A DNA stretch of 17,062 bases from Synergistaceae bacterium. GTDB taxonomy: Bacteria; Synergistota; Synergistia; Synergistales; Aminobacteriaceae. Position 1 is the stretch's first letter. Every line of letters begins with the position of its first letter. The stretch spans positions 1-17,062 of the forward strand of contig JAISWV010000321.1 in the NCBI GenBank assembly GCA_031270755.1, read 5' to 3'. This document shows positions 6,943 to 13,675 of the stretch, piece after piece. The notes under the pieces are model-generated. The model had not been told where the DNA came from and did no database searches. It was given only the letters and a program-made list of their open reading frames with translations. The translations under genes and the position numbers were made by a program.

Positions 6943-7761
6943 ATGAGTGCGCGCACCACAATGGGTATCGACATCGGCTCCACGGCGTCGAAGTGCATTA
7001 TTTTGAGAGAAACCCCAAATGACGGCAGAGAGAATGGCAGAGAGATCGTAAGCAAGGCGCTGATTCCCTTCGGAGCCGGAACCAGCGGTCCCGTGCGCGT
7101 TATCGACCAAGCGCTGGCCGACTGCGACTACCGGAAAGAGGACATGGCCTATATTCTGGCTACGGGCTACGGCCGCAATTCTGTCGAAGCGGCGAATTTC
7201 GAGATGAGCGAACTGTCCTGCCACGCATGCGGCGCGTATTTTCTGTTTCCCGGCGTCCGTACCGTCATCGACATCGGAGGTCAGGACGTCAAGGTCTTGC
7301 GTATCGGAAAAGGAGGCGCTCTCGACACCTTCGTGATGAACGAGAAGTGCGCCGCGGGTACGGGGCGTTTTCTGGAGGTCATGGCGCGGGTTCTGGAGGT
7401 AAAACTGGAGGACATGGCGCGGTTGTCCGCCCAGAGTACCGAGCGGGTGAACATCAGCAGTACCTGCACGGTGTTCGCGGAGTCGGAGGTCATATCGCAG
7501 CTCGCGCGGAACAAGAACAAGCGCGATATCATCAACGGCATTCACCGTTCGGTGGCCGGGCGGGTAGCCGGGCTCGCAAGGCGGGTAGGCGTCGAGAAAG
7601 ACGTGGTCATGACGGGCGGCGTCGCGCAAAATTCCGGCGTGCTGCTCGCTTTGGAAAACGAGTTACAGACCGACATCGAAACATCGCCCTTGTCTCAGTA
7701 CGTGGGCGCGTTGGGAGCGGCGTTGTTGGCGTTCAGGAAATTGGGGAGCCTGGAAGCATGA
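6943..7761 (+). CDS. hgdC: (R)-2-hydroxyglutaryl-CoA dehydratase activator (ATP-dependent archerase, component A)
   Basis: 272 residues, against about 260 in A. fermentans. It is an ASKHA-fold ATPase: MGIDIGSTASKCII at residues 7-20, TVIDIGGQDVKVL, MTGGVAQNSGV. The two cysteines that hold one [4Fe-4S] cluster between the two chains of the homodimer are C136 (NEKCAAGTGRF) and C175 (SSTCTVFAESE), 39 residues apart as in the characterised enzyme. ATP hydrolysis drives injection of a single electron into HgdAB to start ketyl-radical dehydration. I chose ATG 6943, although its ribosome site is weak. TTG 6928 (after GGAAAG) and ATG 6961 are alternatives in the same frame. A 12-bp near-duplication gives an extra DGRE/NGRE stretch (residues 27-34). 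It lies 35 bases after gcdA. Confidence 0.93.
   Translation: MSARTTMGIDIGSTASKCIILRETPNDGRENGREIVSKALIPFGAGTSGPVRVIDQALADCDYRKEDMAYILATGYGRNSVEAANFEMSELSCHACGAYFLFPGVRTVIDIGGQDVKVLRIGKGGALDTFVMNEKCAAGTGRFLEVMARVLEVKLEDMARLSAQSTERVNISSTCTVFAESEVISQLARNKNKRDIINGIHRSVAGRVAGLARRVGVEKDVVMTGGVAQNSGVLLALENELQTDIETSPLSQYVGALGAALLAFRKLGSLEA
7024..7047. repeat. 12-bp near-perfect tandem duplication inside hgdC
   Basis: Two copies of GGCAGAGAGA, each followed by two variable bases, stand in register and encode GREN/GREI. The A. fermentans protein has only one such element at this loop, as I recall it. Confidence 0.75.
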
Positions 7762-7790
7762 AATAGTGGTTTGCCTAGGAGGGGAACGCG

Positions 7791-8027
7791 ATGAGCGAAA
7801 GTAAAGAAACACAAGAAAAAAAAGAGGCAAAGGTCGTTCTGAGAGAGATCGTGGACCGGGTCTACCAAAGCGCGTGGGACGCCAAAAAACGGGGCGAGCC
7901 CGTGGGCTGGTCCTCTTCCAAATTTCCGGCGGAGATAGCGGAGGCCCTGGGGCTGGCCGTCTGCTATCCCGAAAATCAAGCGGCCGCCATCTCCGCCAAA
8001 CACGGCGGCCAGAGAATGTGCGAGTAA
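7791..8027 (+). CDS. hgdA: 2-hydroxyglutaryl-CoA dehydratase alpha subunit, N-terminal part ending at an in-frame TAA
   Basis: 78 residues behind a strong AGGAGGGG ribosome site, 30 bases after hgdC. VVLREIVDRVYQSAWDAKKR, GWSSSKFPAEIAEALGL and YPENQAAAISAKHGGQRMCE match the first ~80 residues of A. fermentans HgdA (which reads ...GWSSSKFPCELAESFGL... then MCQAAEDIGYDNDICGY). The next codon is TAA, and the same frame then continues at once with AESMGYANDICGY, so this is the front of one gene and not a separate protein. The conserved MC pair (C77) is upstream of the stop. On its own this fragment cannot be active. See the junction entry for the possible explanations. Confidence 0.85.
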   Translation: MSESKETQEKKEAKVVLREIVDRVYQSAWDAKKRGEPVGWSSSKFPAEIAEALGLAVCYPENQAAAISAKHGGQRMCE

Positions 8028-8036
8028 GCCGAGTCC
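8025..8036 (+). other. In-frame TAA codon splitting hgdA, with the first downstream ATG 9 bases later
   Basis: The reading is TGC GAG TAA GCC GAG TCC ATG GGG TAC. The frame before and after is the same, and both sides align without loss to HgdA proteins, so only one codon is affected (aligned with an alanine in A. fermentans from memory). There is no shift. UAA is not a selenocysteine or pyrrolysine codon. Possible explanations are a point mutation, a base-calling or assembly error, stop readthrough, or coupled re-initiation at ATG 8037. Upstream of that ATG I see no AGGAGG-like site. Confidence 0.85.
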
Positions 8037-9032
8037 ATGGGGTACGCCAACGACATCTGCGGCTACACCCGGATCAGCCTGGCCTACGCGGCGGGGGCCG
8101 AGTGCGGGGAAAGGCCGATGCCGCAGCCGGATTTTTTGTTGTGCTGCAACAACATTTGTAACTGCATGACCAAGTGGTACGAAAATATCGCGCGTATGCA
8201 CAACATCCCTTTGATTATGATCGACGTCCCCTACAACAACACCACCGAGGTCAGCGAGGAAACGGTGGCCTACCTCAAGGGGCAGTTCCAGGACGCCATC
8301 CAGCGGCTGGAAAAGATCAGTGGCCGCAAATGGGACGAAAAGCGCTTCGAGGAGGTTTGTCAGAACTCGAACCGCACCGCGAAAGCGTGGCTGAAGGCGT
8401 GTTCTTACTGTCAGTACCTCCCGTCGCCCTTGAGCGGGTTCGACCTGTTCAACCACATGGCCGACGTGGTCACGGCGCGCAGCAAGCCGGAGACCGCCGC
8501 CGCCTTCGAGCTGCTGGCCGAGGAATACGAGCAGGCGGTGAAGGACGGGACCTCCACCCTGCCCTATGAGGAAAAGTACCGCATCATGTTCGAGGGAATC
8601 CCCTGCTGGCCGGAACTGCGCGCTCTCTTCAAGCCGCTGAAGGCGAAGGGCATCAACACCACGGCCGTGGTCTACGCTCCGGCCTTCGGTTTCGTGTACG
8701 ACAACCTGGACGAGATGATGCGCGCTTACTGCAAAGCGCCCAACTCGGTCTGCATCGAGACCGGTGTGGACTGGCGCGAGGGCATCTGCCGCGAGAACAA
8801 AGTGGACGGCGTTCTGGTCCACTACAACCGGAGCTGCAAGCCCTGGAGCGGCTACATGCCGGAGATGGAGCGGCGCTTCCGCAAAGACCTGGGCGTACCT
8901 GTGGTGGGGTTCGACGGCGACCAGGCGGATCCACGGAATTTCTCCGAGGCGCAGTACGCGACCCGCGTGGAAGGTCTTTTCGAGCTGATGGAAGCGAATA
9001 AAATGGAAGCGAACAAATCGGGGGGGAAATGA
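8037..9032 (+). CDS. hgdA: 2-hydroxyglutaryl-CoA dehydratase alpha subunit, main part
   Basis: 331 residues from the first ATG after the stop; the same frame actually continues from 8028. Strong family motifs follow: GYANDICGYTRISLAYAAG, FLLCCNNICNCMTKWYENIA, NRTAKAWLKACSYCQYLP, GFDLFNHMADVVTARSK, HRIMFEGIPCWP-like RIMFEGIPCWPELRALFKPL, VVYAPAFGFVYDNLDEMMRA, GVLVHYNRSCKPWSGYMPEM and GFDGDQADPRNFSEAQYATR. With HgdB it binds a [4Fe-4S] cluster and carries out reversible radical dehydration of (R)-2-hydroxyglutaryl-CoA to glutaconyl-CoA. It lacks the ~60-residue insertion near the N-terminus that the A. fermentans chain carries. The C-terminus has a duplicated MEANK. The gene ends in a 4-base ATGA overlap with the first possible hgdB start. 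Confidence 0.9.
   Translation: MGYANDICGYTRISLAYAAGAECGERPMPQPDFLLCCNNICNCMTKWYENIARMHNIPLIMIDVPYNNTTEVSEETVAYLKGQFQDAIQRLEKISGRKWDEKRFEEVCQNSNRTAKAWLKACSYCQYLPSPLSGFDLFNHMADVVTARSKPETAAAFELLAEEYEQAVKDGTSTLPYEEKYRIMFEGIPCWPELRALFKPLKAKGINTTAVVYAPAFGFVYDNLDEMMRAYCKAPNSVCIETGVDWREGICRENKVDGVLVHYNRSCKPWSGYMPEMERRFRKDLGVPVVGFDGDQADPRNFSEAQYATRVEGLFELMEANKMEANKSGGK
8988..9017. repeat. 15-bp tandem duplication at the 3' end of hgdA
   Basis: ATGGAAGCGAATAAA and ATGGAAGCGAACAAA stand side by side and differ at one base. They encode MEANK-MEANK. The aligned A. fermentans protein ends with a single MEAN. Confidence 0.85.
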
Positions 9033-9034
9033 CG

Positions 9035-10174
9035 ATGAGCACCATCGGAGAGCTGTTGAATCAATTCGACATGATCGCTTCCAATCCTAAAGCCCAGTTG
9101 GAAAAATACATCGCCGGCGGAAAACAGGCCATCGGCTGCTTCCCGTATTACGTGCCGGAGGAGCTGGTGCGGGCTGCCGACATGGTGCCCTTCGGCGTCT
9201 GGGGAGCGGAGGGGACCATCAACTCGGCAAAGAAGTACTTTGCCCCCTTCTACTGCACCATCGCCCAGATGGGGCTGGAACTGGCCCTGAACGGAAAACT
9301 GGACAAGCTTTCGGGCGTGATCATGCCGTCCATATGCGACACCCTGCGCCCTCTGACCCAGAACTTCCGCTCGGCAATCCCCCAGCTTCCCTTCATTTTC
9401 CTGGCGCATCCCCAAAACAGACGAGCCCCCTACGGAGTGGAGTACACGAAGAGCCAGTACGGCAGCGTGAAACAGAAGCTGGAAGCCATTGCCGGCAAAG
9501 CCATTACCGACAGCGCTTTGAAAGACGCCATCCGCGTTTACAACGAGAGCCGCGCCGCCCGGAGGAAATTCGTCAAACTCGCGGGGCAGCATCCCGAGTC
9601 GGTGTCCCCCATTCATCGAAGCGCCGTTCTGAAGAGCGCGTACTTCATGGACAAGGCGGAACACACGGCGCTCTTGACCGAACTCAACTCTCAGCTGGAG
9701 GCTTTGCCAAAGTCCGATTGGAAGGGCTCCAAGATCCTCCTCTCGGGGATACTCGCCGACAGCAAGAACCTGCTGCAAATTCTCGCCGACCACAACATGG
9801 CGGTGGTGGCCGACGACGTGGCCCAGCAGTCCCGCGCTTTCCGCCTGGACGTGCCGGAGGCGGACGACCCCATGACGGCCTTGGCGCTGCAGTTTGCCGG
9901 ACAGGACTACGACGTCCTCCTGTACGACCCGGAGCTGAACAAGCGCCCGGAGCACGTGGTGAATTTGACCCGCGAAAACGGCGCTCAAGGAGTCGTCATC
10001 CTGATGATGCAGTTTTGCGATCCGGAGGAGATGGAATACCCCTCGCTGAAACAAGCTCTGGACAAGGCGGATATCCCCTCCGTGTCCATCGGTTTCGACC
10101 AGCAGATGCGGGACTTCGGTCAGGCGCGAACGCAGCTTCAGGCTTTCGCGGATGTTTTGAGTTCCAAACGTTAA
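9035..10174 (+). CDS. hgdB: 2-hydroxyglutaryl-CoA dehydratase beta subunit
   Basis: 379 residues from ATG 9035 (MSTIGELL), which sits 8 bases after GGGGGG. ATG 9029 overlaps the hgdA stop but lies only 2 bases from that site, so I prefer the second start. Family motifs are intact: AIGCFPYYVPEELVRAADMV, GVWGAEGTI, YCTIAQMGLELAL, ICDTLRPLTQNF, YDVLLYDPELNKRPEH and MMQFCDPEEMEYPSL. The cysteines in GCFPYYVPEE (C35), ICDTLRP (C101) and MMQFCDPEEMEYP are the expected ligands or near-ligands of the beta-subunit cluster in this enzyme class. One cysteine of the A. fermentans sequence (KEYCASF) is phenylalanine here (KKYFAPF). It pairs with HgdA and is reduced by HgdC. A 142-base spacer follows before the thiolase gene. 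Confidence 0.93.
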   Translation: MSTIGELLNQFDMIASNPKAQLEKYIAGGKQAIGCFPYYVPEELVRAADMVPFGVWGAEGTINSAKKYFAPFYCTIAQMGLELALNGKLDKLSGVIMPSICDTLRPLTQNFRSAIPQLPFIFLAHPQNRRAPYGVEYTKSQYGSVKQKLEAIAGKAITDSALKDAIRVYNESRAARRKFVKLAGQHPESVSPIHRSAVLKSAYFMDKAEHTALLTELNSQLEALPKSDWKGSKILLSGILADSKNLLQILADHNMAVVADDVAQQSRAFRLDVPEADDPMTALALQFAGQDYDVLLYDPELNKRPEHVVNLTRENGAQGVVILMMQFCDPEEMEYPSLKQALDKADIPSVSIGFDQQMRDFGQARTQLQAFADVLSSKR

Positions 10175-10232
10175 TGCGGCGTTTTGTCTTTTAATTTGTG
10201 CAATATTGAGCCATAATAACAGTATCGTTTTT

Positions 10233-10278
10233 TCCTTCCTTGCCCCTCTCTTCAATAGAAAAGGGGGACAAGGAGGGA
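10233..10278. repeat. Long GC-rich hairpin between hgdB and the thiolase gene
   Basis: TCCTTCCTTGCCCCT (10233-10247) pairs with AGGGGGACAAGGAGGGA (10262-10278) with a few mismatches and a ~14-base loop. There is no U-tract after it on either strand, so it is not a standard terminator. It could stabilise the upstream mRNA, attenuate read-through, or mark an RNA-processing site. The purine arm contains AAGGAGGG but is too close to the next ATG (10278) to serve it. Confidence 0.5.
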
Positions 10279-10316
10279 TGTTGTCATTAATATAGAAAGA
10301 ATAGGGGTGAAGTTAC

Positions 10317-11501
10317 ATGAGTAAAGAAATAGTATTGGCGGGAGCATGTCGTACGGCTATTGGAAAGATGGGAGGCACGCTGACGGATATCTCCGCCGCC
10401 GAGCTGGGCGCCGTCGTCATCAAAGAGGCCCTGAAACGCGCGGGTGTGCCCGCGGACCAGGTGGACGAGGTCTACATGGGGTGCGTGCTGCAGGCCTCCC
10501 AAGGGCAGAACGTGGCCCGTCAGGCCTCCATCAAGGCGGGGCTTCCCGTGGAGACCCCCGCTCAGACCCTGAACATCGTCTGCGGCTCGGGATTGAAAAG
10601 CGTCAACCTGGCCGCCGCCATGATCGCCTTGGGCGAGGCCGACGTGGTGGTCGCGGGAGGCACGGAGAACATGTCCGCCGCCCCTTACTCCCTGGACAAA
10701 GCCCGTTTCGGCTATCGCATGAACAACGGGGCCTTGATCGACCTCATGGTCAAAGACGCCTTGTGGGACGTTTTCAACGACTACCACATGGGCATCACGG
10801 CGGAGAACGTCGCCGAGAAATACGGCGTCACCCGGGCAATGCAGGACGCCTTTGCCGCAGAGAGCCAGCAGAAATGCGAAGCCGCTCAGAAGGCTGGAAA
10901 GTTTAAGGACGAGATCGTTCCCGTTCCGGTGAAGGTGAAAAAAGACACGGTGAACTTCGAAGTGGACGAGTATCCCAGGGCGGGCGTCACTGTCGATGTC
11001 ATGGCCGCTTTGCGCCCCGCGTTCAAGAAGGACGGCACCGTCACGGCGGGCAACGCGTCGGGCATCAACGACGGCGCGGCCGCTGTCGTCGTGCTGAGCG
11101 CGGAAAAGGCGAAAGAACTGGGAGTGAAGCCCCTGGCGAAATGGATCGCGGGCTCGGTGGCGGGCGTGGACCCGTCGGTGATGGGGATCGCCCCCGCGTT
11201 CTCCACGGAGAAGCTTTTGAAGAAAGCGGGGCTCGATATCGGAGCCATTGACTTGATCGAGGCCAACGAGGCTTTCGCGGCCCAGGCCGTGGCGGTGGGC
11301 CAGTTGTTGAAGTGGGACCCGTCCAAAGTGAACGTCAACGGAGGCGCCATTGCCCTAGGTCATCCGGTGGGGGCGTCGGGCTGTCGCATCCTGGTGACGC
11401 TTCTGCACGAGATGCGCAGGCGGGGCGCTGGCAAAGGCGTCGCGACGCTCTGCATCGGCGGAGGCATGGGAGTGTCCACCCTGGTGGAAAGCTGCGAATA
11501 A
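10317..11501 (+). CDS. Acetyl-CoA C-acetyltransferase (biosynthetic-type thiolase)
   Basis: 394 residues, the standard length. The nucleophilic cysteine is C89 in [15 protein letters not shown]. The other active-site elements are [11 protein letters not shown]349 in [16 protein letters not shown] and C379 in LCIGGGMG. Further thiolase marks are [11 protein letters not shown] and [17 protein letters not shown]. It interconverts two acetyl-CoA with acetoacetyl-CoA plus CoA. In this cluster it would link the crotonyl-CoA branch to acetyl-CoA together with the dehydrogenase that follows 35 bases later. AGGGGTG lies 8 bases before the ATG and is a moderate ribosome site. The gene follows a 142-base spacer with a hairpin and an AATATAGAAAG motif, so expression may be adjusted separately. 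The function is firm; the physiological direction is not shown by sequence. Confidence 0.94.
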   Translation: MSKEIVLAGACRTAIGKMGGTLTDISAAELGAVVIKEALKRAGVPADQVDEVYMGCVLQASQGQNVARQASIKAGLPVETPAQTLNIVCGSGLKSVNLAAAMIALGEADVVVAGGTENMSAAPYSLDKARFGYRMNNGALIDLMVKDALWDVFNDYHMGITAENVAEKYGVTRAMQDAFAAESQQKCEAAQKAGKFKDEIVPVPVKVKKDTVNFEVDEYPRAGVTVDVMAALRPAFKKDGTVTAGNASGINDGAAAVVVLSAEKAKELGVKPLAKWIAGSVAGVDPSVMGIAPAFSTEKLLKKAGLDIGAIDLIEANEAFAAQAVAVGQLLKWDPSKVNVNGGAIALGHPVGASGCRILVTLLHEMRRRGAGKGVATLCIGGGMGVSTLVESCE

Positions 11502-11536
11502 GCCGCTGAAGGCTGAAAATTGAGGAGGTAGGGAAA

Positions 11537-12379
11537 ATGAAAATTGGAGTGATCGGTTCCGGGACGATGGGAGCCGGTATCGCGCAGGTGTTCGCCTCCA
11601 CGGAGGGGTACGAGGTCGTTGTGACCAGCGCCCGTGAAGGGGCTGTCAGCGGTAGCAAGAAGAAGATCGAGTCCTCCCTGGGCGGGCTCGTGAAGAAGGG
11701 GAAGACGACCCAGGAGCAGGCGGACGCGATTCTCGCCCGCGTCACGGTGGGGTCTTCCCTCAAGGATCTCGCCGGCTGCGACCTGGTGATCGAGGCCGTT
11801 CCCGAGGAGATGCCCCTCAAGAAAGAGCTGTTTTCCAAGCTTCAGGGCATTTGCAGGCCGGACACGATCTTCGCGTCCAACACCTCGTCCTTGTCTTTGA
11901 CGGAGATTTCCGCGGGGCTGGATCGAGCCATCGTGGGAATGCACTTTTTCAATCCGGCGCCGGTCATGAAATTGGTGGAAGTCATCGCCGCGCTGCAAAC
12001 ACCGGCGGAAGTCGCGGCGAAGGTGACGGACATCGCGGTGAAGATCGGCAAGACGCCGGTTCAGGTCAAAGAAGGCGCGGGTTTTGTCGTCAATCGTATT
12101 CTGATTCCCATGATCAACGAGGCGGTGGGCATTTACGCGGACGGCCTGGCGTCGGTGGAGGACATCGACACGGCCATGAAACTGGGAGCCGCGCACCCCA
12201 TGGGCCCGCTGGCTCTGGGAGACCTGGTGGGTCTCGACGTCTGCCTGGCGATCATGGAAGTGCTCTACAGCGAGTTCGGAGACACGAAGTACCGTCCTCA
12301 TCCGCTTCTGAAGAAGATGGTGCGGGGCGGTCTGCTGGGCAAGAAAACCGGCAAGGGCTTCTACGATTACGGAAAATAG
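11537..12379 (+). CDS. hbd: 3-hydroxybutyryl-CoA dehydrogenase, possibly NADP-dependent
   Basis: 280 residues. The Rossmann motif [11 protein letters not shown] is at residues 7-17. The catalytic pair is H136 and E148 in [17 protein letters not shown]. The C-terminal domain includes [40 protein letters not shown] and [12 protein letters not shown]. It interconverts (S)-3-hydroxybutyryl-CoA and acetoacetyl-CoA. The end of the second strand reads [14 protein letters not shown]: the acidic residue that in most Hbd proteins (VVLRDI) holds the NAD ribose is missing and an arginine follows. This resembles the NADP-dependent Clostridium kluyveri Hbd as I recall it. The ribosome site is GAGGAGGTAGGGAAA before ATG. 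No crotonase or butyryl-CoA dehydrogenase gene accompanies it here. Confidence 0.93.
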   Translation: MKIGVIGSGTMGAGIAQVFASTEGYEVVVTSAREGAVSGSKKKIESSLGGLVKKGKTTQEQADAILARVTVGSSLKDLAGCDLVIEAVPEEMPLKKELFSKLQGICRPDTIFASNTSSLSLTEISAGLDRAIVGMHFFNPAPVMKLVEVIAALQTPAEVAAKVTDIAVKIGKTPVQVKEGAGFVVNRILIPMINEAVGIYADGLASVEDIDTAMKLGAAHPMGPLALGDLVGLDVCLAIMEVLYSEFGDTKYRPHPLLKKMVRGGLLGKKTGKGFYDYGK

Positions 12380-12466
12380 CGAACCGGTAAATGGCTGCGG
12401 AAATATTTGTGGAAGTATTTTCGAAGGAGGAGAGCGGCCGGGAGCAGACATAAATAATAATGGGGT

Positions 12467-12514
12467 CAGGGGACGAGTCCCCTGCGAGGTGCGGGGCGGA
12501 GCCCCGGAGTTTTT
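12467..12514 (+). terminator. Double GC-rich hairpin ending in a T-run; terminator after hbd
   Basis: CAGGGGAC-GA-GTCCCCTG (12467-12484) is a perfect palindrome. It is followed by CGGGGC-GGA-GCCCCG (12492-12506) and then GAGTTTTT. The second hairpin plus five T is a good intrinsic terminator about 110 bases after hbd. The translated repeat creates a false upstream start for the next gene (MRGGAPEF from 12489). The mirrored GC blocks look like a dispersed palindromic repeat, which only a genome search can confirm. Confidence 0.65.
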
Positions 12515-12545
12515 GCTTGTATTGATTATTTCTGGAAGAATTCAT

Positions 12546-12567
12546 GTGGAAGATAAGTGGAAGATAA
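12546..12567. repeat. 11-bp perfect tandem duplication before the TAXI gene
   Basis: GTGGAAGATAA occurs twice in a row, 18 bases upstream of the GTG start. It lies directly in front of the GGGAGG ribosome site and so lengthens the leader. Confidence 0.85.
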
Positions 12568-12584
12568 AAGGGAGGTTTTTTGCA

Positions 12585-13583
12585 GTGAAAAAGTGCGCAA
12601 CGATTTTGTTGTCGGTTTTTGTCGTTGGAATGCTTTTGTTGGCTGGAGTTCCGGCGGATGCCGCACAGTACAGGGTCAACATCGCCACGGCTACCACGGG
12701 CGGCGCGTATTACCCGATAGGCAACACGATGGCCCAGATTTACTCGAAAATCGAGGGAGTTCGCGCCTCGGCACAGGCCACGGCAGGGACGCCGCAGAAC
12801 ATCGAACTTCTGCAGAACGACGAAGTTCATATCGCCATCGGTCAAATCGGCATTTGCTACTACGCTTACACCGCTACCGGCTCTTACGAAGGAAAGACCC
12901 CCTACACCAACGAACGGGGAATGTTCACCCTCTATCCCAACGTCATGCACTGGGTCGTCAAGAAAAACTCCGGGATCAAGAGCGTGGGCGACCTGAAAGG
13001 CAAGCACATCGTCCCGGGCCAAGTCGCCAGCGCTACCGAGATCAACAGCCGCGAGATGCTGGACGCCTATGGACTCAACTACCTCAAAGACAAGGGCGAA
13101 GTTACGGTCACGGCCGAGTACCTGGGCTACAACGAAGCGGGCGACCAGATGAAAAACGGGCTGATCGACGCGACCCACATCGCGGGCGGCGTGCCCACGG
13201 CGTCCGTCATGGACATCCTCTCGTCGGAAGCGGGGGAACTGCTTTCGATGGATGAAGCGCAAATCAAGATAATCTGCGAGAAATATCCCTGGTACTATCC
13301 CTACACCATCGCCGCGGGCACTTATCCCAAACAGACCCAAGACGTTCAGACCATCGCCCTTGCCAACATTCTTTTCACCGACGCCAAACTGCCGGACGAC
13401 CTCATCTACAAGCTGACCAAGGCGACGTTCGAGAACCACGAGGACATGGTCATCGGTCATAAGGCTACCGAGTACACCGTGATCGAGAACTCCGTGAAGG
13501 GAATGCTGATTCCTCTCCACCCGGGCTCGATCAAATACCTGGAAGAGCAGGGAGTTGTCATTCCCGACAGCCTGAAGCCCTAA
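12585..13583 (+). CDS. TAXI-family TRAP transporter solute-binding protein
   Basis: 332 residues from GTG 12585, chosen because GGGAGG lies 9 bases upstream and the protein then starts with a clean signal peptide: VKKCATILLSVFVVGMLLLA, then GVPADA before AQYRVN. It has no lipobox, so it should be a free periplasmic protein. The mature part has the TAXI hallmarks: NIATATTGGAYYPIGNTMAQ, QATAGTPQNIELLQNDEVHI, LKGKHIVPGQVASATEIN and AGTYPKQTQDVQTIAL. TAXI proteins capture acidic solutes and deliver them to a fused TRAP permease; a Thermus member was crystallised with glutamate. In a hydroxyglutarate-pathway cluster, glutamate or another C5 acid is the likely ligand, by inference. An upstream in-frame ATG (12489) lies in the terminator repeat and is not credible. 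A terminator follows the gene. Confidence 0.92.
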   Translation: MKKCATILLSVFVVGMLLLAGVPADAAQYRVNIATATTGGAYYPIGNTMAQIYSKIEGVRASAQATAGTPQNIELLQNDEVHIAIGQIGICYYAYTATGSYEGKTPYTNERGMFTLYPNVMHWVVKKNSGIKSVGDLKGKHIVPGQVASATEINSREMLDAYGLNYLKDKGEVTVTAEYLGYNEAGDQMKNGLIDATHIAGGVPTASVMDILSSEAGELLSMDEAQIKIICEKYPWYYPYTIAAGTYPKQTQDVQTIALANILFTDAKLPDDLIYKLTKATFENHEDMVIGHKATEYTVIENSVKGMLIPLHPGSIKYLEEQGVVIPDSLKP

Positions 13584-13604
13584 GCTTTCGGCTCGAACCA
13601 ACGC

Positions 13605-13642
13605 AGGCAATCCAGGCGCTCCATCTCTGGATTGCCTTTTTT
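13605..13642 (+). terminator. Intrinsic terminator between the TAXI and TRAP permease genes
   Basis: AGGCAATCCAG (13605-13615) and CTGGATTGCCT (13627-13637) form a perfect 11-bp stem with an 11-base loop, followed by six T (13637-13642). It lies 21 bases after the solute-binding-protein stop. As the permease gene starts only 33 bases later with no clear promoter between, the terminator is probably leaky and sets more binding protein than permease. Confidence 0.85.
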
Positions 13643-13660
13643 AAACAGTTTTTTAAACAG
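13637..13660. repeat. 12-bp perfect tandem duplication of the terminator tail
   Basis: TTTTTTAAACAG is present twice in a row. The first copy supplies the U-tract of the terminator and the second lies just before the permease ribosome site GGAGG. Confidence 0.85.
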
Positions 13661-13675
13661 TGGAGGCTAACCGTT

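Noticed and set aside
8025..8027. Selenocysteine or pyrrolysine at the hgdA stop
   Set aside because: The codon is TAA. Selenocysteine uses TGA and pyrrolysine uses TAG.
10278..10295. Five-codon leader peptide (ATG TTG TCA TTA ATA TAG) after AAGGAGGG upstream of the thiolase gene
   Set aside because: The ribosome site is only about one base from the ATG and lies in a stem, so initiation is unlikely. There is no run of regulatory codons to suggest attenuation.
12489..12584. Upstream ATG extension of the TAXI protein
   Set aside because: It would translate a terminator hairpin and bury the signal peptide. GTG 12585 has a proper ribosome site.
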